Below the pieces are notes generated by a model that saw only the letters and a program-made list of their open reading frames with translations, did not search any database and was not told the origin of the DNA. Below, piece after piece: positions 47,997 through 59,639 of a DNA stretch of 64,000 nt. The position numbers were made by a program, and so were the translations under genes. The stretch is from Monocercomonoides exilis (taxonomy: Eukaryota; Preaxostyla; Oxymonadida; Polymastigidae): positions 488,501 to 552,500 of the forward strand of contig LSRY02000039.1 in the NCBI GenBank assembly GCA_001643675.2, in the 5' to 3' direction. Every line of letters begins with the position of its first letter. Position 1 is the stretch's first letter.

Positions 47997-50969
47997 TCAT
48001 TGTTTTACATATTTGAAAGCGCTGTACTGTCTTCGCTTTTTGTTTCTTTTCACGCTCACGATACTCACAATCACAATCACCACAACAACAACAGAAAAAA
48101 CGCTTGTGGAAACAATGATTGCAACAAGATGCGTGGTGGGCATTGCCTTTGGATCGTCTTTCTTCTGCTTCACCAAAATAACATTTGCAGAATGCTTATT
48201 CTCTCCATTAATAATCCCACTCGAATAAGTCAAGCGACAAACAACTGATGCGTAATCATCAACTTCAAACAAAGATGGAGGAATCCTCACTTTCATTTCT
48301 GTCTCATTTGTGTATTCAGAAACCGGGCAATTTGTCCATTTCATTTCTTCTCCTTTCTTTTTTTTGGACACTTCAAATGTTAATCCACAAGGAAACAGAT
48401 ACGATCCATGCACAACTGCTTCGACTTCTTTCTCAATTTCATTTTCTCTTTGCAGTTCATTCTTTTTGCTGGTGTCATCTCTTTTCAGCGTCACATTCTT
48501 CAAAACGGGTGAAAAGAAATATGAATCCATGTTCTCAGCAGCTGTTCCAGTTGCTTCTTCATTAGATAGCATTCCAAATGGCTTCCCATCAAGCCCATCA
48601 CTTCCTGGAGACAACGATTCCACCAGAATCCAATCTCCATTGTTTCTGACATTGTGCCGCAAAGATGGAAATTTCTCCCAGCCAGCATCGATTGGATGGT
48701 TGTTTATGAAACTGCAGCTGTACAAATGCAACGTAGTTGAATGAGAAAGTATTGCTCCATCGCCAATGACAATAAATGAGCTGTCATTAATATTCGTTAA
48801 AAATGTTTCATTCAGAAAAACAAGCCCCGAATCCCACGAGCACAACAGATTATTCTCTTCATTTCCCTGATTCAAATGTTCCTCGTTTGTTGCATTCCGA
48901 AAAGCTCTGAGGCCGTAAGCTGCCTCATCGCACCCACGCTGACTTTTTTGGGTGATATTATTGTTTCTTCCGTAAATAACAAGTTGCGATAATTCTAGAG
49001 AACCGTATTCATATTCAATTAGCTTTTATGGAAGCAATTTTCCTTCCCCTCCAAGCACGTTTTCACCTTTCAAGCCAGTGAACCAAGGCCGAAATACAAC
49101 ATCTGTAACCTGGAAAACACATTCCCCGTATATCAAAGTTAGCGCATCTCCTTCGATCGCGTCTGGATATTCAAAATCCAAATGAAAAAATGAAAACATG
49201 CTGATTTCGTCTCCGAACACTGCAAGTGCAAAGTCGGTTTTTATATTTGCTCCAATTCGAATGGTTCCTCTGTTCTGTTCACCTTTCGATGAAGGCATTG
49301 ATAAGGAATCATTAATAGAAGAAAACTTTGTAACTTGGCATCCAGAAAACGACTCGTTGACAAAGATTTTCTCGATGATAGACAATGACATGTGATTTTT
49401 CCATGATTTGTGTTTGGCTACATCACTTAATTGTGAGCACGGTTCTTCTTTTCGCCCGCATGTTTTCTCGTTGCTTGCTTCTTCGCCTCCAACAAAGATG
49501 TTCACTGAGCGGTATGGCAATATATTCTCTTTGTCTGCTATTAGGTCAATCATTCTTCCATCTTTCCTATCTTCGAGCAGTATGTAATTCTTTTTCCCGT
49601 AAATCCCTTCCATCTCAAAATAAAATTGATCTTAATCGATCTGCTTTCTTCCTGTTGGAAATGACAAGTAAACAAATTCTCCTTTATCAGCTGTACAATC
49701 AGAAAATAATACATTCTTAAACGTTAAATCCAATGATCCTGTTGCTTCGTCAGCTGCTTGAATAAACATCGCTCCTCCTTTTGACTCGTCATTCAGATTA
49801 ACGCTCAGTCGATCTGCATTCGCGTTTGCAATTCCGCACGAACAATTCGTGAAATGCATTCGAAAAAACATGCAATGGTGCTCGCTATTCGTAATTTCCA
49901 AATATATCGCTCCTCCCAATTTGTGCTCAGTTGACCAGCAATTTGTAAAAGTGCAATCATCAAACTTTGCAGATTGGCATCCTCCCATTATCGTCAAGAC
50001 CGATTGCGTTTTGCTTTTTGTGGTGATTGAGTCCAATTTCATGCAAAAATTTTCAATTTTTTGAGAAGCTTCTGAGAGTATCAGTGCACAGGAAGATACA
50101 AAATGTGAAATCTCAACGCTCTGAAACATCAATTCACCAGATTTGCATTTAATAAGCACGCAGTTCAGCTCATTCTCTGCCTCTATATTGCTGATATTCG
50201 TATTTTCCAATTTCGTTTGTGAACCTTCTCCTTCCACATCAATTAATCCTTGATTTCTTCCGCTTTCTCGTTTTGTATCCACGCAAATATCTGAATAGCT
50301 AATGTATAAAAACCCTTTGCCTTTAACGCAAAACAAGGCGTAACCGGTTTTTTCTTTCTTTTCGTTCAAAGCAGTTGTGATACTAATTACACTTTTGTAT
50401 CCTTTTTCAAGTGTGATGTGTCTCCCATCAATTATTATTGGATCGATATCGAATCTATTGCAATTTTCTGTCGTGTGAATCTGTAATATTCCTTCGGGCT
50501 TGCAGTGCTCCACTGCCTTTTTTATGGTTTTACATGGTATATTCCCTGATAGGCCACATTCTCCGCTGTCAATCCCGTTTTCTCCATCCACTTCAACTTC
50601 ATTCTCTTCATTGAGTTCCATTTCTTTAAATGCAATTTTAGTATGAACTTCAGAAAAACCTTTCTCGTTCTCTTTTCTCCAGCTGAAATCGTACAAATTA
50701 ATAAAAGAGTTTGAATTGACCAAGTCTATAAAATCCCTTTTGTTCCTCTGATCCATGCTATCTTCTGCTTTTTTAATAATTTCCTTTTGATCTCGTATAC
50801 ATGCTATGACATCTGGATTCGGATTATCAATTCCTTCAGGAGCACTGCAAATATTCTCTGCGAAAATCGCATCCCCCTTTTCTCTTATTGCTTGAATTTC
50901 TTCGCCTTCTTTTTTATCAATGCAACTAATATCGTAGAAGCAACAAAACACGCTCACAAACAAAAACAT
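47997..50969 (-). pseudogene. Surface membrane protein, beta-helix-like, two in-frame TAA
   Basis: Starting at the ATG at 50969 gives a short hydrophobic signal peptide (MFLFVSVFCCFYDISC) directly before a charged mature start; the frame also extends 26 codons upstream, which I reject as the start. About 990 codons run in one frame to a TGA at 47997. The extracellular part has many short beta-strand blocks with conserved Cys and Gly (SGECGLSGNIPCKTIKKAVE, FDDCTFTNCWSTEHKLGGAI, FVGGEEASNEKTCGRKEEPC). Near the C-terminus one membrane helix (LVAIIVSTSVFSVVVVVIVI) is followed by a basic tail KRNKKRRQYSAF. This is the type I surface architecture of Monocercomonoides-like proteins. Two codons, 49632-49634 and 49026-49028, are TAA; no frameshift occurs in 3 kb. 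Either it is a very young pseudogene, or it is expressed in a way I cannot see. Confidence 0.75.
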
Positions 50970-51047
50970 ATCGCAATACTCTGGAATGAAAATTTTATTT
51001 TTCGATCTTAACCATATATTTATTAACAATATTGATAATTGAAACAT

Positions 51048-51702
51048 AAAAAATAAAAATCAAAAATCAAAGAAATATATATTAATAACTGTTTATCAAA
51101 CTTTGTGATTTGAAAATATCACATTCGGTATATATGTTAATGAAAATTCATTAAATACTCAACATAAACGAGTTTTCTTGTTTTTATAATACAAATCAAA
51201 TTTCTTTTCAAAAAGGACAATATTTCATCTATATGAAAGTCACATATCTCAAAGATAAAATTAAAATATGGCGCATAATTTTTGCAATTATGAAAAAAAC
51301 TGAGAATTGTTCCAAACTTTTTCTGCAATTGATAATTATAATTCTTGATTTATATTGCAATATCAAATATTTAAATATAAAAAAAGTTGAAAAAAAATAT
51401 CGAAAGGACAAGTGGAACAGTATTCATAAAGCAAAAAATTTTGTCCCATATTCATATTTGTTAAAATTATATGGTTTGATGATCAAAAGAAAAGATATTT
51501 GAATCTTGAGTTTAAAAGAAATATTGAATGTATGAAAGGGAATTTATTTAATGCTTTATTTGTTGGAAAAATATAAATTGGATTCTGAATTTTTTCCATT
51601 TTAATTTTCATGGATAGAGAGAGATGTTTGTTTTGGTTGATTATTTTGTTGATTGATATGTTGAAAGCAATTATTGTAATTTGAACACTAAAAATAGATA
51701 AT
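51048..51702. other. Intergenic region between divergent genes
   Basis: AT-rich sequence upstream of both the surface-protein gene (-) and the helical-repeat copy (+). It probably holds both promoters, but no motif stands out. Confidence 0.45.
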
Positions 51703-53203
51703 ATGAAAGCTGTAAAGGGAAAATCAACAGCTGAATTGAAAGAGATTCCTCTTTCAGAGAAGTTTTCGAGTATATTTGATTTTTTCTAGATATTTTGCGT
51801 TCTTTATTGTTTTAAAAAGAATTAATCCACCTATTTGATAAATTTTCTTTTAGAGAGCCGAGCCGTATTAGCGATAAAATTTGTTGTTTGATTGACAAAA
51901 TGAATGAGGAAGAATTAAATTCTTTCTTTGCGAAAACTGTTTTCGAAAAGATTGAAAATATGTTTGAAAAAGATGAAATATCTTTGAAAAATGTTTCTTT
52001 GCTGCTAATATGTATGGGACGTTGCAAAGTATTGAAAGGAATATGGAATAACAACTTTGATGATTGTTCATTATGTTGAAAAATTGAATATCTTCTAACT
52101 GATGAAGCACGAAAAAATGAAGTGATCAATAAAAAGCAGATTACTTATCTCTGTAAATGCTATCTCTTATTAAGTGATTTTAATTTTAACGTTTCGAAGG
52201 AACTGATGCTTTTTATTGTTCCATGTCTGCTGAAAGTTTCGTTACAAAAAGAGGAAAGTGAATAAACACAAAAAGAAGTTGAAACTGCCTTATTGGCTTT
52301 GAGTTGCATTCCTGAATTTGTGGTATGAGCATTTTAATAATGTTACATATAAATATGTTTCTTTTTGCATTTGTTTCATCATAGTTCATCAATCCGACAT
52401 TGTACCTGAACGAGATAACCGAAATCATCCTGCACCATCAGGAGCATAGAAATCTTTCGAGACTGGCGTATCAATCTGCTTGGGGCTTTTTGAAGACCAG
52501 GTTATTGTTTGAAGGTGGGCTGGATGGTTTGCGTGCGAAAGAGATGTATTTTGTGACTGAAGCAGCAAAGGAACTAGAAGAGCTTTCATATTGCGTTGAT
52601 TGGATGAAAAAGGGGAAACGAATGATGGCGAACGAAGAAGAAGAATATGACGATGATGATGATGATGATGAAAGAAAAGAGGAAGAGAAAATCTCTGTTA
52701 TTAAGCGGTGGCTGATGACGATATACATCTTTCTCTTCTTCTTCCAGCTTAGTGACGCAGACGTGCTGATGCTGACAAGCAGCGTGGCCAGTTTGAACAG
52801 AAAAGCGAGGGTCAGCCGCATAAGTGTGTCGAAGGAGTGCCTCTCTTTGTACATCAGTGCGGTGGATGCGAAAGAGCATGTGGCATTTGAGCTGATGAGG
52901 ATTGGGGCAGGGGCAGTTCTGGTGGGAGAGCTGCAGAAGCCGACGCTGTACGAGCCGATGGAAAGACTGTGTTTAAAGCTGCTGAAGCAGCTGTTGAGAG
53001 GGTTTTGTGTGCGTGTGGAGAACGAGGAAGCCAGGAGGAAGTCAAAGATGTTGCAACGGGAAATGTGCGTAATGATGGAGGAAGAAGGATTTGATGACAC
53101 TATTCTGAGCCTCAAACAAATAATTGTTGGACGCATTTTTAATATCGATAGGTATTTAATTGGCAATGCGAAAGATTATGATGCGCTCTGTTTTGTCTGT
53201 TGA
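51703..53203 (+). pseudogene. Helical-repeat family, second copy, broken by two stops
   Basis: Exons by comparison with the copy at 45481: 51703-51769 (MKAVKGKSTAELKEI... EKFS), 51856-52322 and 52385-53203. The introns are 86 bp (phase 1) and 62 bp (GTATGAGC...TCATAG, phase 0), total 451 codons. Shared blocks include MNEEELNSFFAKTVFEKIEN, CLLKVSLQKEESE...TQKEVE and YLNEITEIILHHQEHRNL. In-frame TGA at 52077 and TAA at 52263 break exon 2. Exon 3 is intact and has an Asp/Glu insertion (EEEEYDDDDDDDERKEEEK). Its 3' half (about 52740-53060) is clearly more GC-rich than exon 2, which may mark a recombinant origin. The stop is TGA. Confidence 0.8.
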
Positions 53204-53640
53204 ATGTCTTTCTTATTTTTATTTATTTATTTTTTGAAGATTTTCTTCTTCATTTAAAATATCCTTTCTTTACTGCGAATATCAATTTGTCTGTGAAACA
53301 ATTATTAGTCTTTGAGAATTCAGTTGAAAACTCAAGCCTTTTATTTATTTATTTATTAACACCTTTCATTTCTGTTCTTTTTAATAAGAATAAATTAACA
53401 TTAACAAAGTGGGAAAATTAAAAGATACAGATTTCAAACAAAAACTGGAATTTTTTCCTATTTCAATTATTTTTTTCATAGAAAAAAATTTGATATTCGA
53501 AGTTTTATAAGTTTTAAAAAAATAAGGCTATTTCAAATAAGATGAACAAAAATATTTCACTTCCAAAATTTTGTGTCATCTTCGTTTTTCAATTTAATCC
53601 GTTTTTCAATTTTTTTTCAAAAGAAAAACATTAAAGTGCA
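53204..53640. other. AT-rich spacer, no gene seen
   Basis: It lies between the helical-repeat pseudogene and the retrotransposon remnant; only chance frames. Confidence 0.45.
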
Positions 53641-54479
53641 GAGAACCTTTATTCTTATGAAAAACAGTTGTCTTCAACTCATGTTTATTAAAGGAGTGAG
53701 TTCTGCATTGTTAGCTCAGCTGATCACAAAATTCAAAGATGACAATTATGTTGGAAGAACATATTTTGGGACTGAGAGGGATATTCTCACAAAATCAGTC
53801 CTGCAGGCGGAATGGGAATGGAGCCTCCCATTTCCATTCCAACAACAGGAGCCCCAGGCTCCCAATTCCCATTAACGTCAGTAATCTCCTCAACAACCTC
53901 AACATCAACCAGTTCAGTTGGCTCGCCTCACTCCCCAACACATCCTCTATTAGAAGCAGCCAAATTATTCTTTGGAGAAAACTTGCCGAGTCCAGTATTT
54001 GCTTATCATGTCGATCAAGGAGATCTTTTCCAGATATTTCAAGATTATGAATCCTAATCAGTTCCCACGTTCCTGCCGGCTTCGACCCATCAACATTCGC
54101 AATCTCAAAGTTGGTTATCCTAAGCTTTGAATGAAGGAGCGTTCAATGTAGAATCCTTATTGATGCCCGCTTAGAAAGTAATGTTGATGGCAACACGAGG
54201 GACAACAGAAGAAGCATAACAACACCATGGAAATGCAATGATACTCACAGTCTCAACTCTCCAAGCTGCATGCCACTTGAACATTTAAGTCAAATTCGGT
54301 TTTAAGTCAGCAAAAACACTTCAGGAAGAAAAGGATGATCCGTTTTTGACCATAGAGCAATTGGAGAGGATGAATCCAATTTTACAGTCCAGAAAAGAGC
54401 GGAGACAGGGAAGCGCTGTTTCACACTTGTCACAAAGAACAAGGAGAATTGGCTCATGTAAAACTAGATCTACAAGCTC

Positions 54480-55805
54480 GGGAACTGGAAGAACAACACG
54501 TTCAGCATCAAGAAGCAATTTTTTTCGGAGAAAGGAGGGGGCCGCACCCAAGCCTTTGCCGAGGAGTGGAAGAAGATCGGAGTGACCAACTGGATAACAG
54601 ACGGGATAAGACCGATTTGGAAGGGGAGAGCTGCAAGAGACAAGTTGAAACAGGAAAAGATGAAAGGCAGAGGCTTCCTGGGTGGTAGAGAGGATAAAGA
54701 GGCTTGTTCAGAATGGATTCAAGAAGGATGCAGGACAGATATCTTAACACAGATACAAGAAGGAGAGGTCTGTTGCTTGAACAACATATTTTTCATAAAG
54801 AAGAAGACAGGGAAGTTCCGTCAAATTCTCGATTGTCGTCCACTCAATGTCGCATTGAAAGATATCCATTTCAAAATGGAATACCATCGCACTATGGAGA
54901 GACTGATTTAAAAGGGAGATTTTGCAACCTCACTAGATCTTTCTCAGGCTTATTTCCTGATTCCAATTCACAAGGACTTCACACCATTTCTAGCCTTCAA
55001 GTTCGAGGAGAGATACTACGGGTTCAAAGGCATGCCCTTCGGATTGAAAGACGCACCGAGAATTTTTCCAAAGGAAATGAGAAAAGTTTCGAAGGAAATC
55101 ATAAGAAGATGGAATGCGAGGTGAATTTTACACTTGGACGATGTCCTATTACTGGATCCAGATCAAGTCAAGCTGAAGACTGCAACTCAAGAAATTTTCA
55201 AGTGGTTTCAAAATTTGGGCTTAATCATCAACACGGAGAAGAGCAAGATAAGCCTCAAGAAGAACTTCAACTTCCTCAGATGGACGTGGAATACGATTCG
55301 GACAACTATTTCAGTGGAACAACAGAGACGCAGGTAACTGATGCAGGAATGTATTAAATGGATGAAGAGGGTGAAGAAGAACAGCTTTGCAAAGACAAAA
55401 GGGTTTGCTTCGTTCAAAGGACAGCTCAGCGCTGTATGGTTCGTGTCCAAATACACCTCTCTGTGCATAAACAAAATGTTCCATTTTCTCAACAAGTATG
55501 AAAAGAAAAATGGTTGGGAAGGAGCGGTTTTCATGAACAACTGCATAAAGAAACAACTGGACTTCTGGATTCAAAGGCTCAAGGAGAGATACTACAGAGA
55601 ACTGGTGGACTTCTCGAAGCCCGATGCTATTTTCGCAACAGATGCTTCCCCATGGGCTTGCGGAGCAACCTTGGCAGTTGGAGGAGAGAGATTTCGTTTT
55701 CACAAACAGTTCAACAGACACACAAAGGGTAAGTTCCAAGAATACGGATTATCGAAAAAATATTATTTTGATATTGCACACAAAAGAAAATGCTTCAACA
55801 ATTAA
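54480..55805 (+). pseudogene. DIRS-type reverse transcriptase and RNase H, 5' part
   Basis: From about 54540, EEWKKIGVTNWITDGI is the N-terminal region typical of DIRS reverse transcriptases. FIKKKTGKFRQILDCRPLN, then TSLDLSQAYFLIPI (first catalytic Asp), YYGFKGMPFGLKDAP, and LHLDDVLLLDPD (the paired catalytic Asp) follow. Next come IINTEKSKISLKKNFNFLRW and ASFKGQLSAVW. The RNase H start, FATDASPWACGATL, has the first catalytic Asp. One frame holds the whole region except stops TAA 54909, TGA 55119 and TAA 55335. The protein would copy RNA into DNA for retrotransposition. The match ends where the inverted-end segment begins. Confidence 0.85.
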
Positions 55806-58800
55806 TTCGAAATTTGTTTTTTCTGTCGAAAATGTATTGTTTTGAACAATCCGTTTTTTGTTTGATCTATCCCATAAATATTTTCTAATATTCCTTGATT
55901 TTGTTTTGTCTCATAATTTTGAAGTTTTTGGCTTTATCTTCTCACGTTGAGGAATTGATTTAAAAAAAATTATTTTATTGTTTACTTCAAACTTTTTGAT
56001 AAATATTCACAGTATCATTTTTGACTGTCATCGTTCGAAACATATACAATTTTCATGTTTTTATTCAATTTGAGCAATTTATCAATTAAAAATCAAAGCA
56101 TGATTTTCCACATTAGGGAGCAACCTTTTATAATTGTTATTGAGTGATATTTGACAATTGAATTATATTCAAACTGAATTCAATCAAATAATATTGTGGC
56201 AAAAATCCAGAAAAATGAAGCGATCAAGTATCCGCTCTTGTGTAAGTTTTGAAAGAAGTGTGATTTGTTTTTGATAATGAATTTGAAAACTTAGAGGTTA
56301 CAGCTGACACAACAAACAAAGATAGCTCTTTGAAGCAGACGCCATCCAACACCACAGCAGCACCAGAGCAGGCCTCAATGAACGAATTCCCTGCTCCTGG
56401 CTCAAATAAAGACAAAACAAAAGAAGACTGTCCAGATTACTTGCTCCAAATTCTTCTGCTGATGGCTGCTGCCTCGATGCCTGCAAGCGGATGGCCGAGA
56501 ACGAAACATTGCTCAAACACAAACAATGACTCTCAACACAAATTACAGTATTTGCCAGCTGCGCCGGCTCTTCCGACGTGATTGTGCAGTCGCTGAGAGT
56601 CAGATTTCCACTTCTCACGTCAAATACAAAGTGATGAGGTGAAGCAAACCCCGATCCAAATACGATGTTAATCTTCAAAAACTGGCTTTCCAGCGAAGAG
56701 GATACAACATAATTCGATTTTTCATCTGATTATGTGATTTCCGAGTCAAATAAAACGACAGCCTGCGTGTCTCCAACAACCTGAACCGTTACACAATGAA
56801 TGATTGTTTAAACTGTAACAAAATCATTTCTCATTACAAACACTTTTTGAAATGATCCTTCGTTGAGATGTCGCGCAGACTCGCTGAGTGTGGCACACGG
56901 ATCTGATCTTTTCCAACATTCCTTCTCATTCTTCCCTTTCTCTCCTGACACAAATATCCGCTCTGACTTGTAGAACACAATAAATGGCACAAAATCAATT
57001 GGCCCATCGTTTTCTTTGTCCATCCCGAAGATGGCATTTTCTCTGTCGAATGCCAACTCACTGAAGTCCATTACACACAGGACGCTCTCATAAGAAATGA
57101 CTGAAGCCCTCGCATTTGTGCTGCGGATGAGATGCCACTGAAGATTCTCCAGTCTGATTTCGCTCGCTTCTTTGCCCGCTTTCGCTTTTTTGCCATTCCC
57201 TGATAAGACTGATTCCTCATTTTCCTTCTCTTCCGCATTTCCTACAGAAAAAAACGATTCACCTGCAAAATTCAAAACATCAACAGAAAACGCGCTTGCC
57301 ACAAAATGTGCAGCCGGTGCAGCAAGTCGGATGGTAGATGTTGCAGAGGAGAGCTCAGCCATTTTGGATTCTTCAATCGAAAGTGTTCCAGACGAAACAT
57401 GGAAGAGCACAAAATCAATTCCTTTATCTGCTGTCTGAACCGCAAATGAGCGTTTGTTAAGCGAAACTGTTCCTATCTCAGTGAAAAGAAGTTCCTTTTG
57501 AGATGTTTCGAAAGACGAAGGCAAGCAGAAGTTGACGGAGGTGAAGGTGAGCATCAGCTTGTTTGTGAGCACAGTCTCAGAAGGCTCAGAAAGAGATTGA
57601 ATAGCTTTTCCTGCATTGATTGTGCATTCATCCGAGGAAGGCTCATCAGAAGAGGAGGAAGAAGATTAGCCAGGAGAAGAAGGAATTGCTGGTCTTATTG
57701 AGCTGTTTGAAAGGTCCCATTCACCTGAAATGGTAGCACTTGTGTTGATTTTGATTTCTCTGAACTGAATTCCTTCTCTGAAATGCCTCATCTTTTTCCA
57801 AAACAACAGACAAGGCTCCTTTTCTGATCCGCACCTGCGAATGTCACTCCCACTCAACAACACAACACCAGAATTGTATGTGTGATCAAACAGCAGCTTA
57901 CCCAAAGAAATGCCTTTGGTAAAGTTCACTTCATCTGCCCCAAAGAAAGCTGTTGTGTTTTTCCATTCAGTCCAATCAAACATCAACCTTTCAATGACAA
58001 CTGAAGAATTAAAATCGGAGCTCAATATGAACATGTTTCTGCCAACAAATGCTTCATTCTCAGAAAACACCAAATCAGACAAAGAAAATTTATCGATCTA
58101 GTTGCAGCAGCTCAGATACAAAAACACTCCTTTTCCTTTGAAAGTCGAACAAACGCAAACAATTTACAATAAACGTCATTCATCAGATCCTTCCCAACAA
58201 TAAACATGTCTCTTCCCTGGTGTTCCCTGTTTCCTCTAACACTTACGTGTGAAAATGAATATCTGTCATTGTTGTCTGTTGCACATGTCAAATAGATTCT
58301 TCCACCACATCCTTCAGAACTTCTTCAGGTGCTGTTCTTCACTCCCACATTGATCATCTTCAAATGCTAATTCGCAGATTTCAGTTCAAAATACATCGAT
58401 TTTCAGTTTTTTGACATTCTTCTGAGCAGAGTGTTTGGACCTCATATCCAAAAACTTCGATTTCGAAAGTGCTTTGAAGAGAAAACTTCTTACTATACAT
58501 ATTTAATGCTCCTTTGATGAAGCTTGTGAATGAAGAAGTGTTCACAGATAAACTGCTGGATATGAATTTCCTTCTTTTTCTTTATTGTTTTTGAGGTTTT
58601 CGCAATTATAATTATAAACAAGTTATTAAACAAATTAATATATGTTATTTTGAGAAAAATATTGCAATCATTATTAAACTGAGCTTCTATATCAACAAAA
58701 TATACAATGTTATTATTGATATCACCTGTTTCATTTCAATCAGTTATTGAATTCATACAAAACTGTGTTATTTCGACATTTGATAATTTTTTGATGATTT

Positions 58801-59098
58801 CGAATATCATGCATTCTTTTGTGCTGGAAAAAAGCTGTGCAAAAGCAAAAACTCAGATGTGATTTTTTCGTTCGAAAAGACATGAAAAAAAGTGAAGATG
58901 AAACTTGTTTGCATTTTTCAAAATTTGAGCACGACAAAAGCTTGCATGTCAAAATATAAAATGTGCAGGTCAATAAAAAAAATCAAAGAATTTAAAAAAA
59001 AGGATAGTTTGAAAATATTTGTGGGATAGATCAAAGAACAAAAATTTGAGTTTCATTCTATCCATTTTCAACAGAAAAACCAAATATTCAATTAATTA
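55800..59098. mobile_element. 3.3-kb segment with long imperfect inverted ends, carrying a surface-gene fragment
   Basis: The left end (AATTAATTCGAAATTTGTTT, then TTTGATCTATCCCATAAATA at 55858) is matched by the inverted right end (complement of 59031-59098, with GTGGGATAGATCAAAG at 59031). About 85 bases per arm are involved, with mismatches and a small gap. No transposase is inside. The interior carries a GC-richer surface-protein fragment on the minus strand. It lies within the RNase H domain of the retrotransposon; some 60 residues of that domain are missing at the site, so insertion was accompanied by loss. I infer a non-autonomous element that captured host sequence. Confidence 0.65.
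56224..58570 (-). pseudogene. Surface-type beta-helix-like protein fragment inside the 3.3-kb segment
   Basis: From 58082 to 56298 a single minus-strand frame reads FSLSDLVFSENEAFVGRNMF, GISLGKLLFDHTYNSGVVLL, LCVMDFSELAFDRENAIFGM and VFDVRSGNLTLSDCTITSEE. It is interrupted only by TAA codons at 57666, 56808 and about 56748; a TAG lies just upstream near 58098. Further upstream, to about 58570, other frames carry GGRIYLTCATDNNDRYSFSH and GRDMFIVGKDLMNDVYCKLF. The blocks (short strands, SENEAFVGRNMF, RCGSEKEPCLLFWKK) are those of the same surface family as the gene at 47997-50969. There is no signal peptide and no membrane anchor, so only an internal part was carried. Confidence 0.7.
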
Positions 59099-59139
59099 TT
59101 TTGTATATTACTTTTGCGTTCAACATCAACAAATAGTGC

Positions 59140-59634
59140 GCAGGACCAAACCTCCTTCCTTTGTTGAGGAAGATTGAGGCTAAATGTCAGTTGATGGAAT
59201 TGACGATGACAGCAATCCACATTCCAGGGGAGAAAAACACAACCGAAGACGCATTGTACAGGTTAGAGGCCGCAGGAGATTGTATGATAAGGAGTCAATG
59301 TCTGAAAGAAGCGGAGATGGCTCTCGGAGTGATAGCAGAGATAGACGGTTTCGCAAACGAAGGAAACAAGAGGAAGGAGATATGGTGTGGTCCTGGAAGT
59401 CCGTTCGCTCAAGATGGTCTCACCGCAGATTGGACAATGAACACTATGCTCATTCACTTTCCGATTCCATTGATTCTTCCGAGTCTCAAGAAAGCAAAAG
59501 CAGAGAGAGCGAGAGCAATCTTTCTTCTTCCGGCATGGAGGAATCAGATATGGAGCAACATTCTGGAAGAGATGATGTCTCAAAATTTCGTTTGGAGGAA
59601 CTCGAAAGCGGTTTTTGTCCGGGTGTGTACCTGA
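59140..59634 (+). pseudogene. DIRS-type RNase H, 3' part
   Basis: The frame reads GPNLLPLLRKIEAKCQLMEL, AIHIPGEKNTTEDALYRLEA (the conserved end of RNase H in DIRS elements), IAEIDGFANEGNKRKEIWCG and AIFLLPAWRNQIWSNILEEM. The last parts match the stretch that follows RNase H in this class (D.FA...N, then P.W..Q.W). It ends at TGA 59632. It continues the protein broken at 55800. Confidence 0.75.
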
Positions 59635-59639
59635 TGAGA

